In this document: positions 1 through 8,611 of the stretch, piece after piece | How positions within the stretch are numbered: position 1 is the first letter of the stretch | How the letters are laid out: each line of letters begins with the position of its first letter | Assembly: GCF_001721295.1 (NCBI RefSeq) | Contig: NZ_MDDS01000015.1 | Span: 1-64,000, forward strand | Origin: Sphingomonas turrisvirgatae | GTDB lineage: Bacteria > Pseudomonadota > Alphaproteobacteria > Sphingomonadales > Sphingomonadaceae | DNA: 64,000 nt | Direction of reading: 5' to 3' | The notes under the pieces: model-generated | Seen by the model: the letters and a program-made list of their open reading frames with translations, nothing else | Databases searched by the model: none | What the model was told of the DNA's origin: nothing | Position numbers and translations under genes: made by a program

Positions 1-1236
1 GGTCTCGCGCGTCTGCCGCGCAACGATCGGGGCAGGCTGCACCTGCCGGAACATCTGGTCGAACTGACCCGCACTCTCGCCACCAAGCGCCCGCGACCCC
101 CGGTCGCCGCCATTCACCGAAAGGTGCAGGAACTCGCCATCGCGCATGGACACCGAACCCCCAGCTATGCGGCCGTCGCGCGTGTCGTCAGGGCGATACC
201 GGCAAGCCAGATCGCCGCAGCCTCCGATCCGGCCGTCTACCGCGACCAGCACGAGCTAGTGCATCGGCGCGAAGCCGCGACCTCGAACGAGATGTGGCAG
301 GCCGATCATACCGTTCTCGACATTCTCGTGCTCGATGATGCCGGAACCCCGGTGCGTCCTTGGCTGACCGTCATCGTTGACGATCACAGCCGAGCCATCG
401 CCGGTTACTTCCTCAGCCTCGATGCCCCCAGTGCCCTCAACACGGCGCTCGCCTTGCGGCAGGCGATCTGGCGCAAGCCCAATCCCGAATGGATCGTCAG
501 CGGCATTCCCGAACAGCTTTACGTCGACAACGGCTCGGATTTCATCTCCGAGCATATCGAGCAGGCGTGCATCGCCCTCAAAATCCGCCTCATCCATTCG
601 CTGCCGGGGCGTCCTCGCGGGCGCGGCAAGATCGAGCGGCTGTTCCGCACCATCAACGACATGTTCCTGCCCGACCTGCCCGGCCACCTGATCGCGGGCA
701 AGCCGCTGTCGGCGCCAGTGCTCACGCTCGACGAGCTGCGCGCCCGCTTCGAGGCGTTCGTGTGCGGCGTCTATCATCGTCGCCCGCATGGCAGCACCGG
801 CGAACCGCCGATCACGCGCTGGCAGAAGGGCGGGTTCCTGCCCGCAATGCCCGACAGCCTTGAACAGCTCGACATGCTGCTCGTGCACGTGCCCAAGCCC
901 CGTAAAGTGCTGCGCGACGGCATCCGTCTGATGGGCAGGCGCTATGTCGAACCCACGCTCGCGGCCTTCGTCGGCGAGCAGGTCGAGGCGGTCTATGACC
1001 CCCGCGACCTGACCGAGATCCACGTCTACCACCAGGGCCGGTTCGTCTGCCGTGCGCTCAGCTCCGAGCACGCTGGGCACCCGTCGTTGCGCGCGATCCA
1101 GCGCGCCCGGCGCGGCGCGAAGGAGCGCGACAAGCAGGTGCCTGCCCCCACGGAGACCTTCGATGGCGACCAAGAGGATACGGCTTCCCGGCCCACCACC
1201 TACCGAGGGCTCCGGCTCTACGCCGCTGACGATTGA
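1..1236 (+). CDS. TniA/TnsB-type (Mu-like) DDE transposase, 5' end outside window
   Basis: The frame is open from the first base, so the N-terminus lies upstream; 411 residues are visible. The RNase-H-fold core is clear: first Asp in QADHT, second Asp in DNGSDF, and Glu in RGRGKIE exactly 35 residues after the second Asp, as expected for D,D(35)E enzymes. A Mu-transposase-type C-terminal region follows. Such transposases (TniA, TnsB, MuA families) cut and join transposon ends with help from an AAA+ ATPase. The next gene encodes such an ATPase and overlaps this one by 74 bp, so the two are translationally linked. Family call is firm; the element's left end cannot be seen. Confidence 0.85.
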   Translation, partial: GLARLPRNDRGRLHLPEHLVELTRTLATKRPRPPVAAIHRKVQELAIAHGHRTPSYAAVARVVRAIPASQIAAASDPAVYRDQHELVHRREAATSNEMWQADHTVLDILVLDDAGTPVRPWLTVIVDDHSRAIAGYFLSLDAPSALNTALALRQAIWRKPNPEWIVSGIPEQLYVDNGSDFISEHIEQACIALKIRLIHSLPGRPRGRGKIERLFRTINDMFLPDLPGHLIAGKPLSAPVLTLDELRARFEAFVCGVYHRRPHGSTGEPPITRWQKGGFLPAMPDSLEQLDMLLVHVPKPRKVLRDGIRLMGRRYVEPTLAAFVGEQVEAVYDPRDLTEIHVYHQGRFVCRALSSEHAGHPSLRAIQRARRGAKERDKQVPAPTETFDGDQEDTASRPTTYRGLRLYAADD

Positions 1237-2041
1237 GTTCCTGGTCGAGCAGCCGTTCCTGGCGACCCGCGAACATGCCCGGTTCGTCGAGTTTGCCGAA
1301 GCCTGCGCGCACTACCGCTATATCGGCGTGTGTCATGGCCGGCCGGGCGTCGGAAAGACGCGATCGGCGCGCGAGTTTTCCAGCTTCCCCGACCTGGGGG
1401 AATATGCCGCGCTCCGTCCCATTGCCGCGCTCCTTGGCGAAAAGGTCGCTCGCTGCCGCGCCGTCTTCTACACCGTGTCGGTCAGCAACACGCCCAAGAC
1501 GATCGACGCGGTGTTGGGCCTCAACCTCATTAAGCTGGGCTATGCCCGGCTGACGGTCGCGGGCGGCTCGCAGGACGAAATCACCCATGACGCCGCCCGC
1601 ATCGCCTGCCCCCTCGTCATCGTCGACGAGGCCGACCGCCTGACCATAAAGTCGCTCGAACATCTCCGCGACATGGCCGATCGCCACGGCTTCGGGCTGA
1701 TCCTGATGGGTATGCCGGGCTTGGAGAAGCGCCTCGCCCGCTATGCCCAGCTCTACTCGCGGATCGGCTTCGTCCACGAGTTCAAACCGCTTACCGAGAC
1801 CGAAATGCGGCTGCTGCTCGCGACCCACGCCGGCGATTTCGGGATCAGCTTCGACCCGGCCCAACTCGACGCGATCGAAGCGCAGGCAGCCGTGATCCGC
1901 ATCACGCGCGGCAACTTCCGGCTCATGGAGCGCCTGTTCGCGCAGATGCGGCGGATCATGACCCTCAACCGCGTCGAGGAGGTCACCGCTGACATCGTTC
2001 AGGCCGCGCGCGATTGCCTCGTCATCGGACCCGGCAACTGA
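1163..2041 (+). CDS. TniB/TnsC/MuB-like AAA+ transposition ATPase
   Basis: 292-residue AAA+ ATPase with Walker A GRPGVGKTRS and Walker B LVIVDEAD. In the TniB/MuB family this protein binds target DNA and activates the transposase. I chose ATG 1163 because a GGAGA ribosome-binding sequence lies just upstream; the frame stays open further 5' but only as a shadow of the transposase. The start lies inside the transposase gene, a normal arrangement for tniA-tniB. No TniQ-like or resolvase gene follows, so the element is either minimal or has lost accessory genes. Confidence 0.8.
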   Translation: MATKRIRLPGPPPTEGSGSTPLTIEFLVEQPFLATREHARFVEFAEACAHYRYIGVCHGRPGVGKTRSAREFSSFPDLGEYAALRPIAALLGEKVARCRAVFYTVSVSNTPKTIDAVLGLNLIKLGYARLTVAGGSQDEITHDAARIACPLVIVDEADRLTIKSLEHLRDMADRHGFGLILMGMPGLEKRLARYAQLYSRIGFVHEFKPLTETEMRLLLATHAGDFGISFDPAQLDAIEAQAAVIRITRGNFRLMERLFAQMRRIMTLNRVEEVTADIVQAARDCLVIGPGN

Positions 2042-2045
2042 CAAA

Positions 2046-2088
2046 TAGCGCGATCAGAACGCCGCCATTTAGCGCGAGCGTTTACACA
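2046..2088 (+). repeat. Putative transposon right end with two short repeats
   Basis: Directly after the TniB stop there are two copies of AGCGCGA (inside 2046-2054 and 2069-2078) followed by GCGTTTACACA ending at 2088. TniA-type elements typically end in TGT...ACA with short repeated transposase-binding sites, and this matches that pattern. The opposite end is outside the window, so the call is tentative. The stretch 2089-2355 up to the recombinase gene shows nothing I recognise. Confidence 0.45.
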
Positions 2089-2355
2089 GGATAAGATCCA
2101 TACCGTTTCCGGAACCACTTTCTTGTTTCCTCTTCGAAATTGGACTGTGCTGATGAGTTTGAGCGATGGTGGCTTCGCTCATACACTACGCGCTACCAGG
2201 CCCCTGCCCGTTTCTTAGGCTTAACGTTGTAGCTCAAGACCCCGGGGGCTCAGCCTCCCTTCTCCGGTTCTTGCCGCTGCGCAAATCCCTCGATCTACCT
2301 GCCGCCGTCGTGTGGTCGCACGGCATCATCCAAAGACCTATTTAGGCCGTCATGA

Positions 2356-3594
2356 CTAGCCAATCTTCGCCATAAGGCGCCCCGCCGCCCCCTGCTCTGC
2401 CGCGAGATTGCGATTATAAGCGAGCGGCATCCGCGGCGACTTCCACCGCAGCGCGTCCATGATGCCGGCCAAATCCTCCCCGCTGGCGAACAGGTCCTGA
2501 TTGAGCCCGATCCGCGTCGAGTGCGCACTGATCCCCTTCAGCAACCGCGCCAGATCGTCCGCCGTCAAATCGGGCAGCGCGCCACGGTCGAACGCGCGGC
2601 CGATGATCGACCGAAAGATTGGTCCGATCGAGCCCGGGTGCAGCGCCACGGTGCCGATGTCATATTCGACGCGCGCCTTCACCGCCGGCTTGGACAGCGT
2701 CTTGCGCAGATCCCACGTCTCCCGGCCCGAGATGCTGTCGATCGGCCGACCGCGCACGGCTGCCCGCGCCTTGTAGCGCCGCACCTGCACCCGCCGGAAC
2801 AGCGGCCCTGTCGTGATCCCCGCCGCTTCGGTCCACGCCGCGATCGCCGCGACGGTGCGCGGGCTGAGGTAGGCGGTCGCCCCCTCCCCGTCTTGATCGC
2901 CCTTATGACGCAGAATCTGCAGCAGCCGCGCTTCGGGATCGATCGCCTCCTCAATATGCTCAATGGCGACCGCCACCAGTTCGGAGGCGCGCAGCCCGGT
3001 GTCATAAGCGGCCGATAGCAGCGCCCGATCACGCAGCCCCGGCAGATCCTCGCCACAACTCTCGAGCAGCGCGCGGATGTTGAGCCCCCGCGCCTTGTCG
3101 CGCTCGACGTCGCGCACCGGGCCCTTGAACCGCAGCGGCCGCGCCTGCTTCTGCGCAGCCCCCTTCTCGCGGCGCACCGTCTGGAGCCGCAGCTTCACCA
3201 GCGGCGCCGGCGTCGGATCCTTGAGCTCGAGCAGCTGGTGGATCTTGGCGATCGACGCCTTGTAGCGGGATAGCGAGGCCGGCCGGCTCCCCTTCCCGGC
3301 CCGCGCGTCGAGATAATCGGCCACGGTCTCGGGCGTGGCCGGCAGCGCGATCCGGTTGTTGCGCCTACACCACGCATCGAACGCCTCGACGTCGGACTTG
3401 AGCGCACGGATGCTATGGGGCGATGAAGCGGCCTGATAGGCGGCGATCAGGCCCTCGTTGACGGTGATGCGCTCGCCGGCGCGCATCTGCACGATCGTCC
3501 ACGCAAGGTCGGCCGGCGCCCTGACGGCCGGCAGGACAGCCTCAGGCGGCGCTACGGGGATTTCTGGCCCTTCCCGGGCGGTTTCGGTGCTCAC
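2356..3594 (-). CDS. Tyrosine site-specific recombinase (phage-integrase family)
   Basis: 412 residues. An N-terminal SAM-like DNA-binding domain occupies about residues 50-150, and the catalytic domain follows. Visible catalytic features are the first Arg in TGLRASELVAV, the HSTR box in the C-terminal part, and the Tyr nucleophile in LAYNRN near the end. The enzyme would recombine or integrate DNA at specific sites, acting on the plasmid or a carried element. It lies next to the transposon end at 2088 and runs towards it. A second recombinase of this family is at 36715-37809, but the two differ clearly. Confidence 0.85.
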   Translation of the reverse strand: MSTETAREGPEIPVAPPEAVLPAVRAPADLAWTIVQMRAGERITVNEGLIAAYQAASSPHSIRALKSDVEAFDAWCRRNNRIALPATPETVADYLDARAGKGSRPASLSRYKASIAKIHQLLELKDPTPAPLVKLRLQTVRREKGAAQKQARPLRFKGPVRDVERDKARGLNIRALLESCGEDLPGLRDRALLSAAYDTGLRASELVAVAIEHIEEAIDPEARLLQILRHKGDQDGEGATAYLSPRTVAAIAAWTEAAGITTGPLFRRVQVRRYKARAAVRGRPIDSISGRETWDLRKTLSKPAVKARVEYDIGTVALHPGSIGPIFRSIIGRAFDRGALPDLTADDLARLLKGISAHSTRIGLNQDLFASGEDLAGIMDALRWKSPRMPLAYNRNLAAEQGAAGRLMAKIG

Positions 3595-3756
3595 GACGCG
3601 CCTCGCTCCTCAGCCGCGCTTGTAGCCCACCTTATAAAGAACGGTCAAATCTGCTTATGTGATAACTGCAATTATCGAATGTCCACTTTCGGGAGGTCAC
3701 GGATGTAGAAACGAACTGCTGACTTTGGTTTCCCGCCATGGCATTGTCGCCATCCT

Positions 3757-4683
3757 ATGACGCGGACAGACAACCTGCGCGCCGACGACAGCCTGCTCCT
3801 GCTCGGGCGCCTCGATGGCCGATTGCACGGTAGTCCATGCGCCGACATCTTTCTCGCGCGCTCGCGCCTGGAAGGCGCCACCGTCCTGGCCGGCCTCGCC
3901 GGCGTGCCGATCGCGGTGCGCGACCTGCAGGACTGGATCGCCGGCCGCACACCCCCTCCCCGCGCTTCCGAAGGCCTCAACGATCCGATCTCGGTTGCCG
4001 CCGTCTTCCACCTTGCGCTCAGCCGCGACGAGGATCTCAAGGATTCGCTCGGCCGCGCCACGCTCAACGTGCTCCGTACGGTACTCGATGACCGCACCGA
4101 GGCGAAGGTTTATGCGGCCGAAGACTTGGCGCACTTCGGGCCGATGTGGCGACAGCTGCGAACCGTGGCGGACGCCCCCTTCCCTTCCGGTGACCTCCTC
4201 TCTGTCGCCAACCGCATTTTCCAGCTGTTCGCGCTGACCGAACCAGCGGCACCAGGCAGCTGGGATGTCGTCAGCGTCGATGGTCGCGCTCTCGAGCTGC
4301 CTCCCCGTGGACGCGATCGAAACTGGCTGATCGCCGCCGCCGTACCGCGGATGCTGTGCCGCGCTGGCTTCACGACCCGCGTGATCCCCTCGTTCATCCT
4401 GATGTCCAAGTTTCTGCCCCCCTCCCCCGCCGATCTGGCAGAGACCTTGGCCCAGGCGATCGGTCGGACGGCGCATGCTGGCTTGCGCGACCTCGACGCG
4501 ATCGAGCGTGCGGCGTCGCGCATCCAGACCGATCTGGCCGTCACGAAGCGGAGCAAGGCCCCTCTCCTTGCCCGCCTGCAGCTTGCCTATCCGGGCCTTC
4601 AGCCGGCCGCTGTCGCGCGCCTGTTGAAGGTCACCCCGCAAGGCGCGCGCAAGCTACTCGCCTCACTTGCTCATCCCTCTTGA
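3757..4683 (+). CDS. RHE_PE00001/DUF1612-type helix-turn-helix protein
   Basis: 308 residues. The N-terminal half (LGRLDGRLHGSPC, then LNDPISVAAVFHLALS and a TLNVLRTVLDDR-type segment) matches the RHE_PE00001 family found on rhizobial and sphingomonad plasmids. The last ~45 residues (AYPGLQPAAVARLLKV, then GARKLL) look like a helix-turn-helix. The function is unknown; DNA binding is inferred from the C-terminal part. It is divergent from the recombinase upstream, and the next gene starts 12 bp after its stop, so the two may be co-transcribed. Confidence 0.65.
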   Translation: MTRTDNLRADDSLLLLGRLDGRLHGSPCADIFLARSRLEGATVLAGLAGVPIAVRDLQDWIAGRTPPPRASEGLNDPISVAAVFHLALSRDEDLKDSLGRATLNVLRTVLDDRTEAKVYAAEDLAHFGPMWRQLRTVADAPFPSGDLLSVANRIFQLFALTEPAAPGSWDVVSVDGRALELPPRGRDRNWLIAAAVPRMLCRAGFTTRVIPSFILMSKFLPPSPADLAETLAQAIGRTAHAGLRDLDAIERAASRIQTDLAVTKRSKAPLLARLQLAYPGLQPAAVARLLKVTPQGARKLLASLAHPS

Positions 4684-4695
4684 ACCACAGACACC

Positions 4696-5580
4696 GTGCA
4701 ATCCAAGCCACAGAACCCTCCGTCCCGGCATCACTTCATCCCGCAGTTCCTCCTCGACCAGTGGAAGGATGGCGACACCCTGCTGCGCTATCGGCGCAAT
4801 CGGATCGGGGAGATCGAGAGCAGTCCTGCATCACCCAAGAGCGTCTGCTTCGAGCGGGACCTGTACAAGACGATCGGGTTCCCGCCCGAGCATGCCCAGC
4901 AGATGGAAACCCTGTTCATGCAGGTGATCGATGACGCTGCGGCCAAGGTTCACGCGCTGCTCCTCGACGGCAAGGTCAACTCGCTCAGCGACGCGCAATG
5001 CTCGGATTGGGGCCGGTTCGTCATGTCGCTGTGGTTCCGGACACCGCTGGATATGCGCGGCATGAAGGACGCCGTCGGCGCTCTCGCAAGCGCAGAGGCC
5101 GCGAAGTCCGTGCTGCGCGGCGAAGATGGGGCGCTGCCGCCCGAGGCCGTGAGCGCGCTTCAGATGGAAGTCCTGCGCTTGGTCATCGACGACGCGGATC
5201 GCGGACGAGCGTTCATCAACATGGACTGGCGCATAATCAAGACGAACAATCGCCGGGAATTGTTCGTCTCCGATTGGCCGCTCGACGTGCCGGTCAGCTT
5301 CGCCTGGCTTGGTAGTGCCTCGTCCTATGTCACTCTTCCGATCGGACCGGAGACCCTCTTCGTTGCTGCCGGGTCCACTACGCTGGCAAATCGGATCGTG
5401 AGCCTACCCGAGCGAGAACTGATCACGCGGCAGAACCGGTCGACCGTGGGACATGCCCAGGCGTTCGTAGGCGCGAGGACGCGTCAAGCCGGCGACTTCA
5501 TCCGCGCGAACTTCGGCCTGCGAAGCCGCCACTCCGTGACGCAGAGCACCGCCGACAAATATAAGCGGGACGCCATATAA
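4696..5580 (+). CDS. DUF4238-type protein
   Basis: 294 residues starting at GTG 4696. The N-terminal SRHHFIPQFLLDQWKDGD is the hallmark of DUF4238 proteins (His-His-x-x-Pro-x-Phe-Leu). A later stretch with FVSDWPLD and VTLPIGPETLFVA fits the same family. These proteins occur in variable regions of bacterial genomes and have no established activity. No signal peptide or membrane segment is visible. The gene follows the DUF1612-type gene closely and converges with parB, 35 bp away. Confidence 0.65.
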   Translation: MQSKPQNPPSRHHFIPQFLLDQWKDGDTLLRYRRNRIGEIESSPASPKSVCFERDLYKTIGFPPEHAQQMETLFMQVIDDAAAKVHALLLDGKVNSLSDAQCSDWGRFVMSLWFRTPLDMRGMKDAVGALASAEAAKSVLRGEDGALPPEAVSALQMEVLRLVIDDADRGRAFINMDWRIIKTNNRRELFVSDWPLDVPVSFAWLGSASSYVTLPIGPETLFVAAGSTTLANRIVSLPERELITRQNRSTVGHAQAFVGARTRQAGDFIRANFGLRSRHSVTQSTADKYKRDAI

Positions 5581-5615
5581 GGCGGCGACCTCGCCAGACG
5601 CCGCGCTCCATCACC

Positions 5616-6593
5616 CTACGACAGCAGCCCCTCGATCGCCTTCAAAAGCTCGGCGGGCGACGCCTCAGCCTTCGGCGGCACCTTGATCGTCAGCCCCCCT
5701 CCCCGCGCCTTCGTATAGCGCAGGATGACCTTGCCCCCCTTGCCGGTGATCTCCTTCTCGGCGGCAGCCTTCACGGCTGGCGCGACAGTCGCCTTCACGA
5801 GCCGCTTCGCGACTTCCGGCCCGCTCAGCTTCAAGCCTTTCTGGCTGCGCTCTTCCTCGATGCGTTCAGCCTCTTCGCGCATCTTCGCCAGCGCCTTCGG
5901 ATCTCCGGTAAGCGGCTTGATGTCACGCGCGACGCGTACCGTGATGTCGTGCGTATCGGAGAACGCCGCGACAACTGGTTCGGGCAAGCGCGCAACGTCG
6001 AGAAGCCGGCTCAGCCACGACTTGGAAAGGTTTAAATGCTCGGCCATCTGCGACTGCGAGCCCTCGTAGAACTCCGCGAGCGCCACCGTATATTCCTTGG
6101 CCCGCTCCCAATCCGAGATGTCCTTACGCGAGCGGTTCTCGACATCTGAAACCCGGAACGCCTCCTCGTCCGTGACACTCTGGATCGTCACCAGATACTC
6201 GAACTCCGGGTGGTGATGCGCTCGCAGCCATTTCACCGTCCACCAACGGCGGACGCCGGCGATGATCTCGAAGTCGAAGTTCGGGTCATCTTTCAGACGC
6301 CGAACGATAGCGGGGATCCGTTGCTTCTTGGCGGAGAGGAAGGAGTCGATGAGATCGCGGCAGCTATCTTCGTTCAAATGATCCAGATCGCGATTGTGCA
6401 TCCGCCATGGGCGGCACCGCTCCGGATCGACCCACTCCGTCCGGTCGGCGACCGTTTTCCCCGTCGCGATGCGCGCGAGCGTCTGGCTGCGACTTGCCAT
6501 GATGCCGTCCGCAGGGGTCGCCTTATCGAGGTTCTCCTCGTCGTCGAGCCCCTCTGTGAACATCGAGCCGAAGCCCTTGTTGCCCTTGCTCAT
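5616..6593 (-). CDS. parB: ParB-like plasmid partition protein
   Basis: 325 residues. The N-terminal ParB/Srx domain includes FEIIAGVRRWW (the conserved G-x-R-R nucleotide-binding box) and ENRSRKDIS. It is followed by a helix-turn-helix, QMAEHLNLSKSWLSRLL, used to bind centromere sites. The C-terminal ~80 residues are Lys-rich and would dimerise. I chose ATG 6593 because AAGGAGA lies just upstream; the frame extends to 6686 only through the palindrome region. It sits downstream of parA on the same strand, 267 bp apart, with three palindromes in between, so segregation of this plasmid is its likely job. Confidence 0.85.
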   Translation of the reverse strand: MSKGNKGFGSMFTEGLDDEENLDKATPADGIMASRSQTLARIATGKTVADRTEWVDPERCRPWRMHNRDLDHLNEDSCRDLIDSFLSAKKQRIPAIVRRLKDDPNFDFEIIAGVRRWWTVKWLRAHHHPEFEYLVTIQSVTDEEAFRVSDVENRSRKDISDWERAKEYTVALAEFYEGSQSQMAEHLNLSKSWLSRLLDVARLPEPVVAAFSDTHDITVRVARDIKPLTGDPKALAKMREEAERIEEERSQKGLKLSGPEVAKRLVKATVAPAVKAAAEKEITGKGGKVILRYTKARGGGLTIKVPPKAEASPAELLKAIEGLLS

Positions 6594-6645
6594 CGGCCCG
6601 TTTCTCCTTCTCTCTTGCCCTCGCCGACGGGTGCCAACAGGCCAG

Positions 6646-6663
6646 AGTTGCCACGTGGCAACT
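6646..6663. repeat. Palindrome, copy 1 of 3 (candidate parS/operator)
   Basis: Perfect 18-bp palindrome AGTTGCCACGTGGCAACT, 53 bp upstream of the parB start. Confidence 0.75.
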
Positions 6664-6760
6664 GCGCCGCCCCCAGGCGCTTGCACTGACGTTCCTGCCG
6701 TGTGCGATCTGACATGGTATTCCTACCTAACATATTGCTTCTATTGGGTTCTTCCACTTT

Positions 6761-6776
6761 GTTGTCACGTGGCAAC
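6761..6776. repeat. Palindrome, copy 2 of 3 (candidate parS/operator)
   Basis: Copy of the same palindrome with one mismatch (GTTGTCACGTGGCAAC), midway between parA and parB. Confidence 0.7.
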
Positions 6777-6838
6777 TCGGTGATCCGGCTTCGTCTCACT
6801 CCCCGATTGCCCGTGCTCGTCGACGTGAGAAATATCGG

Positions 6839-6856
6839 AGTTGCCACGTGGCAACT
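6839..6856. repeat. Palindrome, copy 3 of 3 (candidate parS/operator)
   Basis: Perfect copy of AGTTGCCACGTGGCAACT, ending 4 bp before the parA stop codon. The three copies lie between parA and parB, where ParB-bound centromere sites or operators are expected. Confidence 0.75.
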
Positions 6857-6860
6857 CTCC

Positions 6861-8063
6861 CTAAATTCGGCCCCCTGCCCTGCTCGCCCAGGTGCGCAGA
6901 ACGTCCTGCTCAATATCCTGGCAAACGTCGCTGAGATGCTTCATGCAGCGGTTGTAGACCTCGTGCGACGTGACGGGCTTGTCGAGTTCGAAAACGGTTT
7001 TCATCCTGGAGCTGGCATTGTCGATTTCGGCGCTGGTGACCATCACCGACTGCGTCATTGAGCCACCGAAGACCTGCCGCATCATCGACAGTATCTCCCG
7101 GTGCATCGACTTGCTCTCGTCCACGCGGCTGCCGACCAGCCGGATGAAGTTGTAGGCCGGCCTTCCCCGCCCCGCGAGTTGCTCGAGCTGCTTCATCGTC
7201 GTTCGCGTCATGTCGATGAAAGATACCGTCGAGGCGAAGTCGACAAGGCTCGGCGGCACCGGAATGACCATGCAGTTAGCGGCCTGGAGCACAGCCATCG
7301 ACACCATGCCCAATGCCGGCGGCGGGTCCATGATCACGACGTCATAGTCATCGACCACCTCATCAATGGCCTGCGCGATCAGGTCGATGATCTCCATGTT
7401 CTGATTTCGCGCCATGTGCCCGGCGATCTCATACTCGAGATTATAAAGTCTCAGGTTCGACGGGATCAGGTGGAGGTTGTGAAAGTGCGTCTTGCGGATA
7501 ATCTTGCGAACGCCAAGCAGCTCCGGATTGTGAAAATGCCCGTAAAGCGTGTCTTCCTCGTCGAGGTCCACGTCGGGGCGATAGCCGAACATCATGGTTG
7601 AAGACGCCTGGCTGTCGCAGTCGATGAACAGGACCCGGTAGCCCTTGATGGCAAAATGCTGGGCGAGATGCAGCGCGATCGTCGACTTGCCGACGCCCCC
7701 CTTGAAGTTGCAGACCGAGATGATCGCCGGGGTATCGGTTGGCTCGCGCCAGGGACGCGTTCCAAACACCTCGCGCATATGATCAAGCTCTTCGAGCGTA
7801 TACTGCAGCCTATGCCCGGAGCCCGTCCGCCCTCGAGCGGGGAGGCGGCCGTCGCGCTCCGCTTCGCGGACAGCAGATGCCGTCCGCCCGACCAGTGCAG
7901 CAGCTTTCGAAATCGGGAAGGTCGGACCCTTCTTCTGACCGGTTTCGGGATCAACCGCGCTGTCACGAATGCGCTTGAGGATCGTCAACGACTTTCTGTG
8001 GAGCACGTCCAGACCACCTTCGATGAGGTCGTCCGGCTGTGCTAGGGAGGGGTCGGTAGCCAT
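6861..8063 (-). CDS. parA: ParA-type partition ATPase with N-terminal helix-turn-helix
   Basis: 400 residues. The N-terminal ~130 residues contain a MerR-like helix-turn-helix (ISKAAALVGRTASAVREAE), typical of type Ia ParA proteins that repress their own operon. The deviant Walker A motif is CNFKGGVGKSTIA and the Walker B-like segment is YDVVIMDPPP. ParA uses ATP to move ParB-bound plasmid copies over the nucleoid. Start ATG 8063 gives MATDPSLAQP; the open frame continues upstream through the origin but without homology. It is divergent from repA across the replication origin. Confidence 0.88.
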   Translation of the reverse strand: MATDPSLAQPDDLIEGGLDVLHRKSLTILKRIRDSAVDPETGQKKGPTFPISKAAALVGRTASAVREAERDGRLPARGRTGSGHRLQYTLEELDHMREVFGTRPWREPTDTPAIISVCNFKGGVGKSTIALHLAQHFAIKGYRVLFIDCDSQASSTMMFGYRPDVDLDEEDTLYGHFHNPELLGVRKIIRKTHFHNLHLIPSNLRLYNLEYEIAGHMARNQNMEIIDLIAQAIDEVVDDYDVVIMDPPPALGMVSMAVLQAANCMVIPVPPSLVDFASTVSFIDMTRTTMKQLEQLAGRGRPAYNFIRLVGSRVDESKSMHREILSMMRQVFGGSMTQSVMVTSAEIDNASSRMKTVFELDKPVTSHEVYNRCMKHLSDVCQDIEQDVLRTWASRAGGRI

Positions 8064-8150
8064 CTCAGTCCGCTTCTGTGGGTTTGATGCGCCATGATAG
8101 CCACGTTGGCAGTTTCGAGCAAGGAAATGGCCACCAGACTTACAAGTTGA

Positions 8151-8375
8151 CCGATGATCTCCGAGCCCCTTGCGCATGTGCGCGCTTTCTGGCCAATCGG
8201 CGGCGGCTGCGACCGATGATCTCCGTGCCTTTGCGTGTTGCTGCAAAGTCTGGCGCTGGGATTGTGGCGACAAACGGCTACCTGTGGATAACCACCGATG
8301 ATCTCGGTACTTTGCGATGATCTCGGTGCGTATCAGCGATGATCTCGGTGCGAGCCGACCGATGATCTCAGAGCC
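8151..8375 (+). repeat. Six direct iterons, consensus CCGATGATCTCSGWGCC
   Basis: Copies start at about 8151, 8213, 8295, 8315, 8337 and 8359. The last four are spaced about 20-22 bp, close to two helical turns; the first two are looser and end in CTCCGAGCC or CTCCGTGCC. The shared core is CGATGATCTC. All point the same way. Confidence 0.85.
8283..8291 (-). promoter_or_regulatory. DnaA box
   Basis: TGTGGATAA, the exact complement of the consensus DnaA box TTATCCACA, immediately before the closely spaced iterons. Host DnaA would help open the origin here. Confidence 0.7.
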
Positions 8376-8376
8376 C

Positions 8377-8450
8377 ATACCTATTACTAGAATCACCCTA
8401 TAAAAAACCGATTCGCGAATCGTTTTGATTTTTCGATTTTGGGTGAAGGA
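8377..8450. other. AT-rich origin segment with palindrome
   Basis: A distinctly AT-rich stretch in GC-rich surroundings, with A and T runs and the perfect palindrome CGATTCGCGAATCG at 8409-8422. Its position beside the iterons suggests the duplex-opening element; the palindrome may bind RepA or a repressor. Confidence 0.55.
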
Positions 8451-8472
8451 GGGCAGGGGGAGGGCGCAGAAC

Positions 8473-8489
8473 GGCACCGACATCATCGG
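8473..8489 (-). repeat. Inverted iteron-like copy upstream of repA
   Basis: GGCACCGACATCATCGG, the reverse complement of the iteron consensus with one mismatch, 122 bp before the repA start. Confidence 0.65.
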
Positions 8490-8611
8490 TGTTTCTGCAA
8501 CTCTCGCGGCCTTTTCCCCTCCCAAACTGCCAACGGGGTTGATTTCACGCCTCAAACCTGTTGAGACATGCCCATCACAGCCCCCGGTCGATTCGGGGGG
8601 AAGGGCAGACC

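Larger units (their letters stand above)
8064..8611. other. Plasmid replication origin region (oriV)
   Basis: This 548-bp gap between divergent parA and repA holds no gene. It carries six direct iterons (8151-8375), a perfect DnaA box, an AT-rich run with a 14-bp palindrome, and one inverted iteron-like copy near repA. Together these are the expected parts of an iteron-controlled theta origin. Copy number is probably set by RepA binding to the iterons (known for such plasmids, not shown here). Confidence 0.8.

Noticed and set aside
256..1173. Long open frame on the minus strand opposite the first transposase
   Set aside because: It has no recognisable motif and mirrors a clear DDE transposase; long antisense frames are common in GC-rich DNA.
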